A DNA stretch of 9,686 bases from JBDSLU01 sp039916225. Its GTDB lineage: Bacteria; Acidobacteriota; Vicinamibacteria; Vicinamibacterales; Vicinamibacteraceae. The translations under genes were made by a program, and so were the position numbers. Positions 1-5,262 of this stretch are shown piece by piece. The stretch spans positions 1 to 9,686 of the forward strand of contig JBDSLU010000013.1 in NCBI GenBank assembly GCA_039916225.1, read 5' to 3'. Position 1 is the first letter of the stretch, and every line of letters begins with the position of its first letter. Below the pieces are notes generated by a model. That model saw only the letters and a program-made list of their open reading frames with translations, was not told the origin of the DNA and searched no databases.

Positions 1-1
1 G

Positions 2-31
2 TTGACTCGGGTGCCTCGGGCTGGCTACAAT
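2..31 (+). promoter_or_regulatory. Sigma-70 type promoter of the tRNA-Glu gene
   Basis: A -35 box TTGACT (2-7) and a -10 box TACAAT (26-31) are separated by 18 bases. Each box differs from the TTGACA/TATAAT consensus by one base. Transcription would start near 38, about 15 bases before the mature tRNA, which fits a short tRNA leader. This is the clearest promoter in the window. It could also feed the downstream peptidase-rsmH-J-protein genes if transcription reads past the tRNA. Confidence 0.75.
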
Positions 32-52
32 TCGTGGTTCGCGGACCCGAGT

Positions 53-127
53 GCCGGTATCGTCTAGGGGTCAGGACACGTGGTTCTCAGCCATGTAACC
101 GGGGTTCGATTCCCCGTACCGGTACCA
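53..127 (+). tRNA. tRNA-Glu, anticodon CTC, with encoded CCA
   Basis: The full cloverleaf can be drawn by hand. The acceptor stem GCCGGTA (53-59) pairs with TACCGGT (117-123), with one G.U at the end. The D stem is GTCT/GGAC. The anticodon stem is CGTGG (79-83)/CCATG (91-95), with seven-base loop TTCTCAG and anticodon CTC at 86-88. The T stem is CGGGG/CCCCG around TTCGATT (105-111). A discriminator A lies at 124 and an encoded CCA at 125-127. Anticodon CTC reads GAG (Glu), and the body (GTCTAGGGGT...AGGAC) is typical of bacterial tRNA-Glu. The 3' end is a possible phage integration target in principle, but no integrase or repeated tRNA end is seen. Confidence 0.97.
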
Positions 128-133
128 CCTCTC

Positions 134-163
134 CCCAGAACACAGCTGTCAGTGCGTTCTGGG
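134..163 (+). terminator. Hairpin after tRNA-Glu, possible weak terminator or processing element
   Basis: CCCAGAAC (134-141) pairs perfectly with GTTCTGGG (156-163), giving an 8-bp stem. Its 14-base loop contains the palindrome ACAGCTGT (142-149). A competing small hairpin, GGCC-TTCGG-GGCC (162-174), overlaps its 3' side. No T-run follows, so this is not a classical intrinsic terminator. It may define the tRNA precursor end, or allow partial read-through into the gene starting at 193. Confidence 0.4.
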
Positions 164-192
164 CCTTCGGGGCCTTCGAGCTGACATCCGCC

Positions 193-981
193 ATGGCGCT
201 CCTGAGCCTCTCCCTGGCGTCGCTGTTCCTGACGACCGTCGTGGTTGCCGGCGCGCAGGCGCAGCCCGCGACGGGGTCTGCGCCTCAGGTGGCGACGCCG
301 ATCGATTGGAGCGCCGACGACGCCGGGCGGGTCACCGAGCTGACCGCCCGCGGCGAGCGGCGTGAGGGTGCGCGGGTCGTGCTGTTCACGCCGCCAGGTG
401 CGCTGCCCGATGCCGAGGAAATGGCGCTGCTCGAACGCCTCGGCAAGGGCGTCGGGGCCTTGCGCGAGGTCGTTGGCCGCCACCCCTGGCAGGTGGTCGG
501 CGACCAGAAGATCACTTACTACATCAGCGCCGACCGGTTCGTCTCGCACGCGTCGGGCCGCGCCGCCGTCTTCATTCCGCTCGTCCGCGTGCAGGACGGG
601 CGGGCGCCTTTCCTGCACGAGGCCGGGCATGAGCTGCTGGCGACGTTCAGCCGGCCGGCCACACCCGATCCCGGCCAGCGCGATCGCGTGCGCTCGAGCC
701 GTCCGCTGTGGCTCGGCGAAGGGCTGGCCGATGTCGTGGCGCAGACGGCGGCGACGCGCGCCGGTGTGCCCGAAGGCGACGTCTTCGAGATCGGCGGTCT
801 GGCCGGTGCCGATGCCGCCTGCCGCGAGCGGCTCAAGGGCCCACGCGGAGCCGAGGTGTTGACGTTCATCGGCGCTCTGGGTGCGCCGGCGGCCCTCTTC
901 ACCACCGAGCGCGAGGCCGTGGCCGGCGCGTCGATGGAGACGATCCGCGGCGACTGGCGAAAGGCGATTGGGGCGCCGTGA
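193..981 (+). CDS. Exported HEAGH-motif zinc peptidase-like protein (gluzincin type)
   Basis: This 262-residue protein starts at ATG 193. The open frame runs further upstream, but that part lies over the tRNA and cannot be coding. Residues 1-23 form a hydrophobic signal peptide with a likely AQA/QP cleavage, so the protein is exported. FLHEAGHELL contains the zinc motif HEAGH (142-146). LGEGLAD (174-180) supplies Glu176, 30 residues downstream of the second His, the arrangement of gluzincin (MA-clan) peptidases. The substrate cannot be told. The C-terminus is short: the region after 'GAPAALFTTER' (229-239) goes almost directly to 'DWRKAIG', where I would expect from similar proteins an extra helical segment. 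A small internal loss is therefore possible. The last four bases overlap the start of rsmH (GTGA), so the two are coupled. The start has no clear Shine-Dalgarno. An inactive peptidase-like fold cannot be excluded, although all the expected metal and catalytic residues are present. Confidence 0.8.
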   Translation: MALLSLSLASLFLTTVVVAGAQAQPATGSAPQVATPIDWSADDAGRVTELTARGERREGARVVLFTPPGALPDAEEMALLERLGKGVGALREVVGRHPWQVVGDQKITYYISADRFVSHASGRAAVFIPLVRVQDGRAPFLHEAGHELLATFSRPATPDPGQRDRVRSSRPLWLGEGLADVVAQTAATRAGVPEGDVFEIGGLAGADAACRERLKGPRGAEVLTFIGALGAPAALFTTEREAVAGASMETIRGDWRKAIGAP

Positions 982-2039
982 CGTCAGAATCCTCGCCGCC
1001 CCACGCCAGGCGAGTGCGCTACGCCGGGAAGAACCCGCGCGCATTCCACGAGAAGTACAAGGAACTGAACGCCGAGCAGTACGCGGCGGATGTCGAGAAG
1101 ATCCTGGCCTCCGGCAAGACCCCGGCCGGCATGCACCTGCCGATCATGGTCGCCGAGGTGCTCGACGTCCTGCAGCCCGTGCCCGGTGATCTGGCCATCG
1201 ACTGCACGCTGGGCGGTGGCGGTCACGCGCGGGCGATCCTCGAGCGCATTCGTCCGGGCGGCCGGCTGATCGGGCTCGATGTCGATCCGCTCGAGCACCC
1301 GCGCGCCGAAGCGCGCCTGCGCGCCGCCGGCTTCGGCGAGGACGCCTTCGTCGCCCGGCACGGGACGTTCGCGGGCTTGCCGCAGGTGCTCGCCGCCGAG
1401 GGCCTCGCCGCCGTGGACGTCGCGATCGCCGATCTCGGCGTGTCGTCGATGCAGATCGACAACCCCGAGCGCGGCTTCAGCTACAAGGGCGCGGGGCCGC
1501 TCGACATGCGCATGAACCCGTCGCGCGGCGAGCCGGCGTGGCAGCTCCTGGCCCGCCTCGGCGAGGCCGAGCTCTCGGCCGTGCTGACCGAGAACGCCGA
1601 CGAGCCCTACGCCGCGCTGATCGCGCAGGTGGTGAAGCGCACCCCGGTGAAGACCACTGATGCCCTGGAGCGCCTGGTGCGCACCTCGCTCACCACGGCG
1701 CATCCGCAGCTGCCCAAGACCGACGTCAAGATGTCGGTGCGCCGTACGTTCCAGGCGCTGCGCGTGGCGGTGAACGACGAGTTCTCCCAGCTCGACGCAC
1801 TGTTGCGGGCCTTGCCGCTGTGCCTGGCGCCCGGTGGCCGTGTCGCGATCATCACCTTTCACTCCGGTGAGGATCGCCGCGTGAAGAAGGCGTTCCAAGC
1901 CGGGGCACGAGCGGGCGTCTATGCCGACGTGGCGAAGGACGTCATACGATCGGCCAAGGAGGAGACCTTCGCCAATCGACGCGCGTCAGCGGCCAAGCTG
2001 CGCTGGGCGGTCAGGGCGTCCGCTATCATCCCGACGTGA
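978..2039 (+). CDS. rsmH: 16S rRNA (cytosine(1402)-N4)-methyltransferase RsmH, N-terminally extended form
   Basis: The product (353 residues, GTG start at 978 inside the GTGA overlap) uses S-adenosylmethionine to methylate N4 of C1402 in the 16S rRNA decoding centre. Visible family signatures are HLPIMVAEVL (53-62), the SAM-binding CTLGGGGHARAIL (76-88), IGLDVDP (98-104), DLGVSSMQIDNPERGFSY (152-169), GPLDMRMNPSRG (173-184), RRTFQALRVAVNDE (255-268), the ITFHSGEDR block (292-300) and the C-terminal ANRRASAAKLR (332-342). The usual FHSLED is FHSGED here. About 50 residues precede the normal start of the family (RVRYAGKNP, FHEKYKELN, ASGKTPAGMHLP), a preface I recall from a divergent RsmH subgroup. 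The gene lies outside a division/cell-wall cluster, between an exported peptidase gene and a J-domain gene that it also overlaps by four bases. It may be a second RsmH copy. Upstream starts in the same frame are rejected because they lie deep inside the peptidase gene. Confidence 0.92.
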   Translation: MTSESSPPHARRVRYAGKNPRAFHEKYKELNAEQYAADVEKILASGKTPAGMHLPIMVAEVLDVLQPVPGDLAIDCTLGGGGHARAILERIRPGGRLIGLDVDPLEHPRAEARLRAAGFGEDAFVARHGTFAGLPQVLAAEGLAAVDVAIADLGVSSMQIDNPERGFSYKGAGPLDMRMNPSRGEPAWQLLARLGEAELSAVLTENADEPYAALIAQVVKRTPVKTTDALERLVRTSLTTAHPQLPKTDVKMSVRRTFQALRVAVNDEFSQLDALLRALPLCLAPGGRVAIITFHSGEDRRVKKAFQAGARAGVYADVAKDVIRSAKEETFANRRASAAKLRWAVRASAIIPT

Positions 2040-2779
2040 CCACGCTCGTCCGTCCCGACAAGCCCGGTGACGACCTCGACGCCTTGCGGGCCCGGGTGAC
2101 CGAGCGCGAAGCGGTGCTCGACCAGCGCGCCACCGACGCCGATCGGATCACGCGCGAGCTCGACATGTTCGCAGCCAAGTACAAGCAGCAGGTCGGTACC
2201 CTGCACGAGCAGCTCGACCAGCTCGAGCTCGACATCGCCGAAGCCGAGCTCGGCGAGCTGTCGAAGGCGGTCGCCGCCGGCACGGTCATCCCGAACCCGA
2301 CGCCGCCGCCCTCGATGCCCGCGTCAGGGTCGGCGCCACGCTTCTCCTCGGACGCCGTGCGATCGCTGTTCCGTGACGTCGCCCGCGCGATCCATCCGGA
2401 CCTCGCCGGCGACGAGCGCACCCGCGATCGCCGCCACGCGCTGATGATCGAAGCCAACCGGGCGTATGCGATGCGCGACGAGGAGGAGCTGCGCCGGATC
2501 CTGGACGCATGGGAGCGCAGCCCCGAAGCCGTCAAGGGCCACGATGACACGGCGATGCGCCTGCGGCTCGAGCGCCGGCTCGCGCAGATCGAGGAGCACC
2601 TCGCTCGCCATGCTCGCGAGTTCGCCGAGCTTCAGGCGTCCCGGCTCTACGAGCTGAAGGCGATGGTCGACGACGCCGGCGCCAAAGGACAGGACCTGGT
2701 GGCCGACATGGTGAGGCGCCTGAAGCGCGACATCATGGCCGCCACCAATCGCCTGGACGCGATGCGCTCGACTCAGTAG
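2036..2779 (+). CDS. J-domain protein flanked by coiled-coil arms
   Basis: This 247-residue cytoplasmic protein (no signal peptide) starts at GTG 2036, overlapping the rsmH stop by four bases. Residues 12-80 are a charged heptad-rich helix, probably a coiled coil. A proline-rich hinge follows at 85-102. Residues 104-160 (FSSDAVRSLFRDVARAIHPD and onward to the LRRILDAWE end) form a J-domain-like helical unit with the HPD motif at 120-122. Residues 170-243 form a second long helical arm. J domains stimulate the ATPase of Hsp70 (DnaK), and HPD is the required contact. There is no glycine-rich linker, zinc finger or substrate-binding C-domain, so it is a type III (class C) J-protein, and its client is unknown. 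Translational coupling to rsmH may be incidental or may reflect a ribosome-assembly role; that is inference. No Shine-Dalgarno is obvious, consistent with coupling. Confidence 0.85.
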   Translation: MTTLVRPDKPGDDLDALRARVTEREAVLDQRATDADRITRELDMFAAKYKQQVGTLHEQLDQLELDIAEAELGELSKAVAAGTVIPNPTPPPSMPASGSAPRFSSDAVRSLFRDVARAIHPDLAGDERTRDRRHALMIEANRAYAMRDEEELRRILDAWERSPEAVKGHDDTAMRLRLERRLAQIEEHLARHAREFAELQASRLYELKAMVDDAGAKGQDLVADMVRRLKRDIMAATNRLDAMRSTQ

Positions 2780-2822
2780 CTGGCGACGGCGGCCGCCGAC
2801 TCGCTGTCGCGATGCCGCCAGC
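2779..2822. terminator. Hairpin between convergent genes
   Basis: GCTGGCG (2779-2785) pairs with CGCCAGC (2816-2822), and a GC-rich palindrome CGGCGGCCGCCG lies inside the loop. The hairpin begins at the last base of the J-protein stop codon and lies in the 75-base gap before the oppositely oriented XRE gene ends. The position suits a bidirectional transcription stop. There is no T-run on either strand, so it would depend on structure or Rho. Confidence 0.4.
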
Positions 2823-2854
2823 AGTGAGGCCGCTTGACGGTCGCGCTCTTCATC

Positions 2855-3046
2855 TCAGGCGTCCTCGAAGATGTCCTCGATCGGCCGCCGGAACAGCCGC
2901 GCGATCTTGAACGCCAGCGGCAGGCTCGGATCGTACTTGCCCGTCTCGATGGCGTTGATCGTCTGACGCGAGACGCCCAGCTGCTGCGCCAGATCGCCTT
3001 GCGACCATGCCTTCGACGCGCGCAGTTCCCGCAGGCGGTTGGTCAT
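2855..3046 (-). CDS. Small XRE/Cro-family HTH transcriptional regulator (YozG-like)
   Basis: This 63-residue protein is essentially a single XRE-type helix-turn-helix. It begins MTNRLRELRASKAWSQGDLA; the HTH core is SQGDLAQQLGVSRQTINAIE (15-34), with recognition helix about 26-34, followed by TGKYDPSLPLAFKIARLF. This closely matches the compact regulators typified by YozG, which bind DNA as dimers and have no effector domain. The ATG at 3046 is preceded by a weak purine stretch. It lies 21 bases downstream of the STAS gene on the same strand, so the two are probably one transcript. Its targets are unknown. The divergent promoter region at 3425-3579 is a natural place to look for autoregulation. 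Confidence 0.9.
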   Translation of the reverse strand: MTNRLRELRASKAWSQGDLAQQLGVSRQTINAIETGKYDPSLPLAFKIARLFRRPIEDIFEDA

Positions 3047-3067
3047 CAGTCGACGCCCACCCGAGCG

Positions 3068-3424
3068 TCAGCAGGCGACGGCCAGCGGGGCGAAACTGGC
3101 GAGCGCCGTCTCGCGGGTGTCGAAGCACTCGAACACGTTCACCAGCTTGGTGATGACGAGCAGGTCCGACAGCCGGCCGTTGACGCCGAGCAGCTTGACT
3201 GCGCCCCCGCGGCTCTGGGCCGCGCGGAAGCACTCGATCAGCTCGCCGAGCCCGCGGCTGTCCACGTGACGGACGTCGGTGACATCCAGCACGATCCGAT
3301 TGCGATCGCCCCCGAGCAGGGCCCACACGTGGTCCACCAGGCGCCGCCTCGACTGGTCGCCGATGATGTTGCCGTGGACGGACACGATGGTGACGTTCTG
3401 GATTTCGTTCTCTTCGTAGTGCAT
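3068..3424 (-). CDS. STAS-domain anti-sigma-factor antagonist (SpoIIAA/RsbV-like)
   Basis: The 118-residue product is one STAS domain: MHYEENEIQNVTIVSVHGNI (strands 1-2), the IVLDVTDVRHVDSRGLGEL block (44-62) and a C-terminal helix region ending VFECFDTRETALASF. Ser56 in VDSRG aligns with the Ser of DSSG/DSTG that the cognate anti-sigma kinase phosphorylates in SpoIIAA and RsbV. The residue is therefore kept, and partner-switching regulation is plausible. In that scheme the unphosphorylated form binds an RsbW-type kinase and frees a sigma factor. No kinase, phosphatase or sigma gene lies in the window, so the partners must be elsewhere. I chose ATG 3424 because the domain starts there and GGAG lies 7 bases upstream. 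The frame is open to 3559, but the extra residues look like noncoding leader. It is the first gene of the pair with the XRE regulator. Confidence 0.9.
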   Translation of the reverse strand: MHYEENEIQNVTIVSVHGNIIGDQSRRRLVDHVWALLGGDRNRIVLDVTDVRHVDSRGLGELIECFRAAQSRGGAVKLLGVNGRLSDLLVITKLVNVFECFDTRETALASFAPLAVAC

Positions 3425-3579
3425 GACAGGACTCCAACTCGGAGCGGGCCGGATGGGCAAACCATCAGTCCGTCCGTCGCTCCTGTGTGTTGGACGGAAG
3501 TCGCGGGCAGAACGCCCTGCCTGAATTGTCAAGAATTTGCAAAGCCTGGCCGAGGTCATGGACGAGTTGCCTTGATAGC
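3425..3579. promoter_or_regulatory. Divergent intergenic region with AT-rich island and inverted repeat
   Basis: These 155 bases separate the STAS-XRE pair (minus) from the NUP-family gene (plus) and must hold promoters for both. An AT-rich island at 3523-3544 stands out in GC-rich DNA. It contains TTGTCA (3526-3531), which reads TTGACA on the minus strand at 3532-3527, and the perfect palindrome TTTGCAAA (3536-3543). A separate inverted repeat, TCCGTCC (3469-3475) and GGACGGA (3492-3498) spaced by 16 bases, could be an operator or an RNA stem in the STAS leader. No -10 box at the right distance is convincing on either strand, so promoter positions stay open. Confidence 0.4.
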
Positions 3580-4665
3580 ATGGCGGCCATGATCCGACGT
3601 CTGCTTGCGACCCTTGCTGTGCTGTCCGCGGTGTCCGTTTTCGGCACGCGGGAGGCGGGCGCGCAAGCGGCGCCGCCGATCCCGGTGAAAGTCGTCGTCG
3701 TGGCCATGTTCGAACTGGGCGCGGATACCGGCGATCGGCCCGGCGAGTTCCAGCACTGGGTCGAGGGCAAGGCGCTCGATCGCGTCCTCCCGTTCCCGCA
3801 GGGCTACCGCGACCTGCGGATGAACGACGCCGGGGTGCTGGGCGTCGTCACCGGGGTCGGCACCGCGAGGGCCGCGGCCACGATCATGGCGCTCGGCCTG
3901 GACCCGCGCTTCGATCTGTCGAAGGCCTACTGGGTCGTGGCCGGCATCGCCGGCATCGACCCCGATGACGCGTCGCTCGGCTCGGCGGCATGGGCCGAGT
4001 GGATCGTCGATGGCGATCTCGCCCACGAGATCGATGCGCGCGAGATTCCGGCCGACTGGAAGACGGGGATGGTGCCGCTGCGCCGGTCCGTCCCCTACGA
4101 GCAACCGAAAGAGATCGGCGACAGCGCGGAAGTGTTCCGGCTCGATCCGGGGCTCGTCGAGTGGGCCTATCAGCTCACCAAGGACGTCGCGCTCAGCGAG
4201 TCGGATCAGATGAAGGCCGAGCGCGCCCTCTATCCGAGCGCGATCGCGCGGCGTCCGCCGTTCGTGCTCAAGGGCGACACGCTGTCGGCCGGCACGTTCT
4301 GGATCGGCGCCAGGCTCACCGAATGGGCCAACGACTGGGTGACGTACCACACCGGCGGCAAGGGCCGCTACGTGACGTCGGCGATGGAGGACACGGGCAC
4401 GCTGCAGTCGCTGACGTGGCTGGCGCGCGCCGGGCGCGTCGACGTCCGCCGCGTGCTGGTGTTGCGCGCCGGCAGCGATCACGACGTGCCGCCGCCCGGT
4501 CGGACGGCGGCGGAAGCGCTGGCGCGCACGAAGATCGGCCAGTACGCCGCCTACCTGCCGGCGCTCGATTCTGCCTATCGCGTCGGTAGCGTCGTCGTCG
4601 ATCGATTGGTGGCGGGCTGGGCGATGTATCGGGATACGCCGCCGGCCAGCGGCCCTGCACGCTGA
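3580..4665 (+). CDS. Exported NUP-family protein ('purine nucleoside permease'), phosphorylase-like
   Basis: This protein has 361 residues from ATG 3580, or 358 from ATG 3589, which is equally possible. Residues 1-30 form a signal peptide (MIRR, hydrophobic core, AGAQA/AP), so the mature protein should be periplasmic. No other segment is hydrophobic enough to cross the membrane. The sequence matches the NUP family, named after a yeast nucleoside transport protein: VKVVVVAMFELGADTGDRPG (37-56), VVTGVGTARAAATIMALGLD (89-108), WVVAGIAGIDP (118-128), GTFWIGARLTEWANDWV (238-254). The pieces TGVGTARAAAT, GIAGIDP, SAMED (267-271) and LRAGSD (295-300) resemble nucleoside phosphorylase/nucleosidase motifs (ribose-binding Met-Glu and base-binding Ser-Asp). 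An extracytoplasmic nucleoside-binding or -cleaving role is therefore more likely than permeation; that is inference. The gene ends 17 bases before the convergent PilZ-like gene. No good Shine-Dalgarno is seen. Confidence 0.88.
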   Translation: MAAMIRRLLATLAVLSAVSVFGTREAGAQAAPPIPVKVVVVAMFELGADTGDRPGEFQHWVEGKALDRVLPFPQGYRDLRMNDAGVLGVVTGVGTARAAATIMALGLDPRFDLSKAYWVVAGIAGIDPDDASLGSAAWAEWIVDGDLAHEIDAREIPADWKTGMVPLRRSVPYEQPKEIGDSAEVFRLDPGLVEWAYQLTKDVALSESDQMKAERALYPSAIARRPPFVLKGDTLSAGTFWIGARLTEWANDWVTYHTGGKGRYVTSAMEDTGTLQSLTWLARAGRVDVRRVLVLRAGSDHDVPPPGRTAAEALARTKIGQYAAYLPALDSAYRVGSVVVDRLVAGWAMYRDTPPASGPAR

Positions 4666-4682
4666 GAGCGGGCGCGCGGGCG

Positions 4683-5105
4683 CTACTCGGCCTGGGACGG
4701 CGTTGCGAGCGGCACCGCGACGGGGACCGCGACCGGGACGGCATCCAGAAACGACGACGCCGCCGGCGCCGGCTCCGGGCTCCAATCGATCGCATCGTCC
4801 AGGGAGACGGCCAATTCGTAGTGCGGCACGCCGTCGGTAACGCCGGTGAGGCTGGCCCGCACCACGCGTCCGCGGACGATGGCGTCCAGCGTGGCAGTGG
4901 CGAGGCGGACGCTGATCCGTGCGCCGACGAGCATCCGCGAGCGGGATTGCCCGTAGAGGCTGGTCGGGGCGTAGTTCAGGAGCGCGAAGTCGGTGCCGCC
5001 GATCAATCGGCTGCGCACGCTGCCCAGTGTCGAGGCCGGCGCACGGAGTTCCGCCCGCCGCTCTTCGCTCGCGGCCTGCGACAGGACGTCATTCGATTCA
5101 GGCAT
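4683..5105 (-). CDS. PilZ-like domain protein with degenerate c-di-GMP motif
   Basis: This 140-residue protein has no signal peptide. Its layout is PilZ-like. RRAELR (16-21) gives an RxxxR (17-21). A beta-barrel pattern follows: LLNYAPTSLYG (42-52), MLVGARISVRL (58-68), VRGRVVRASL (77-86) and HYELAVSLDD (95-104). PilZ domains bind cyclic di-GMP through RxxxR and a later [D/N]xSxxG. Here the second motif reads PTSLYG: Ser49 and Gly52 remain but the acidic/amide residue is Pro. Binding may be weak or lost, and the protein could act as a scaffold. The tail is Ala/Pro-rich with VPVAVPVAVP, encoded by a 12-base tandem repeat. The ATG at 5105 is kept because no start lies upstream in frame and later ones would remove RxxxR, although the site lacks a Shine-Dalgarno. 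The gene is monocistronic, lying between the NUP gene (convergent) and the end of the VWA operon. The family call is moderately sure. Confidence 0.7.
   Translation of the reverse strand: MPESNDVLSQAASEERRAELRAPASTLGSVRSRLIGGTDFALLNYAPTSLYGQSRSRMLVGARISVRLATATLDAIVRGRVVRASLTGVTDGVPHYELAVSLDDAIDWSPEPAPAASSFLDAVPVAVPVAVPLATPSQAE
4714..4737 (-). repeat. 12-bp tandem repeat inside the PilZ-like gene
   Basis: ACCGCGACGGGG (4714-4725) is followed at once by ACCGCGACCGGG (4726-4737), two copies with one mismatch. In the minus-strand reading frame they encode the duplicated VPVA tetrapeptide of the C-terminal tail. Copy number could vary between strains by slippage without breaking the frame. Confidence 0.7.
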
Positions 5106-5107
5106 GG

Positions 5108-5129
5108 CTGGGGGGGCCCAGGGGGCGGG
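5108..5129 (-). promoter_or_regulatory. Start-site hairpin and G-run tract upstream of the PilZ-like gene
   Basis: In the minus-strand transcript CUGGG (5121-5117), loop CCCC and CCCAG (5112-5108) form a perfect 5-bp hairpin. It ends two bases before the AUG at 5105, where the ribosome must bind. The plus strand of the same tract has G-runs at 5110-5116, 5121-5125 and 5127-5129, enough for a four-run quadruplex pattern if the first is split. The structure could restrict translation; alternatively this is only low-complexity GC sequence. Confidence 0.4.
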
Positions 5130-5242
5130 CGAGAGGCCTCCCGGCGGCCATCCCCGCTCTCCATCACATCGGCTCCACGCCGCAAAGGTTGAAGAACGTC
5201 TCGAATCGGATCACGCAGAGCCGGCGAGCCGCTACCACCGAG

Positions 5243-5261
5243 GACCGCCGAACAGGCGGCC
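5243..5261 (-). terminator. Hairpin just after the VWA operon
   Basis: One base after the stop codon of the VWA-TPR gene the minus transcript can fold GGCCGCC (5261-5255), loop UGUUC, GGCGGUC (5249-5243). This is a 7-bp stem with one G.U pair that exists only in the minus-strand RNA (A.C on the plus strand), which fits a role for this transcript. No U-run follows. The remaining sequence to 5122 shows no gene or clear signal. Confidence 0.45.
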
Positions 5262-5262
5262 T

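Noticed and set aside
53..127. tRNA-Glu as the attachment site of an integrated element
   Set aside because: No integrase, no second copy of the tRNA 3' end, and the adjacent genes look chromosomal.
3547..3570. Possible sigma-54 promoter (TGGC ... TTGC) before the NUP gene
   Set aside because: The GG and GC elements are 21 bases apart instead of about 12, so the spacing is wrong.
2834..3592. Plus-strand open frame of about 250 codons
   Set aside because: It covers the STAS and XRE genes on the opposite strand, both of which have clear family motifs.
3556..4785. Minus-strand open frame of about 400 codons
   Set aside because: Antisense to the NUP-family gene, with an Arg/His/Ala-rich shadow composition and overlapping the end of the PilZ-like gene.
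5130..5242. Possible small RNA or tRNA-like fold upstream of the PilZ-like gene
   Set aside because: Fragments resembling a T-arm (TCTCGAATC) are present, but no acceptor or D stem can be paired.
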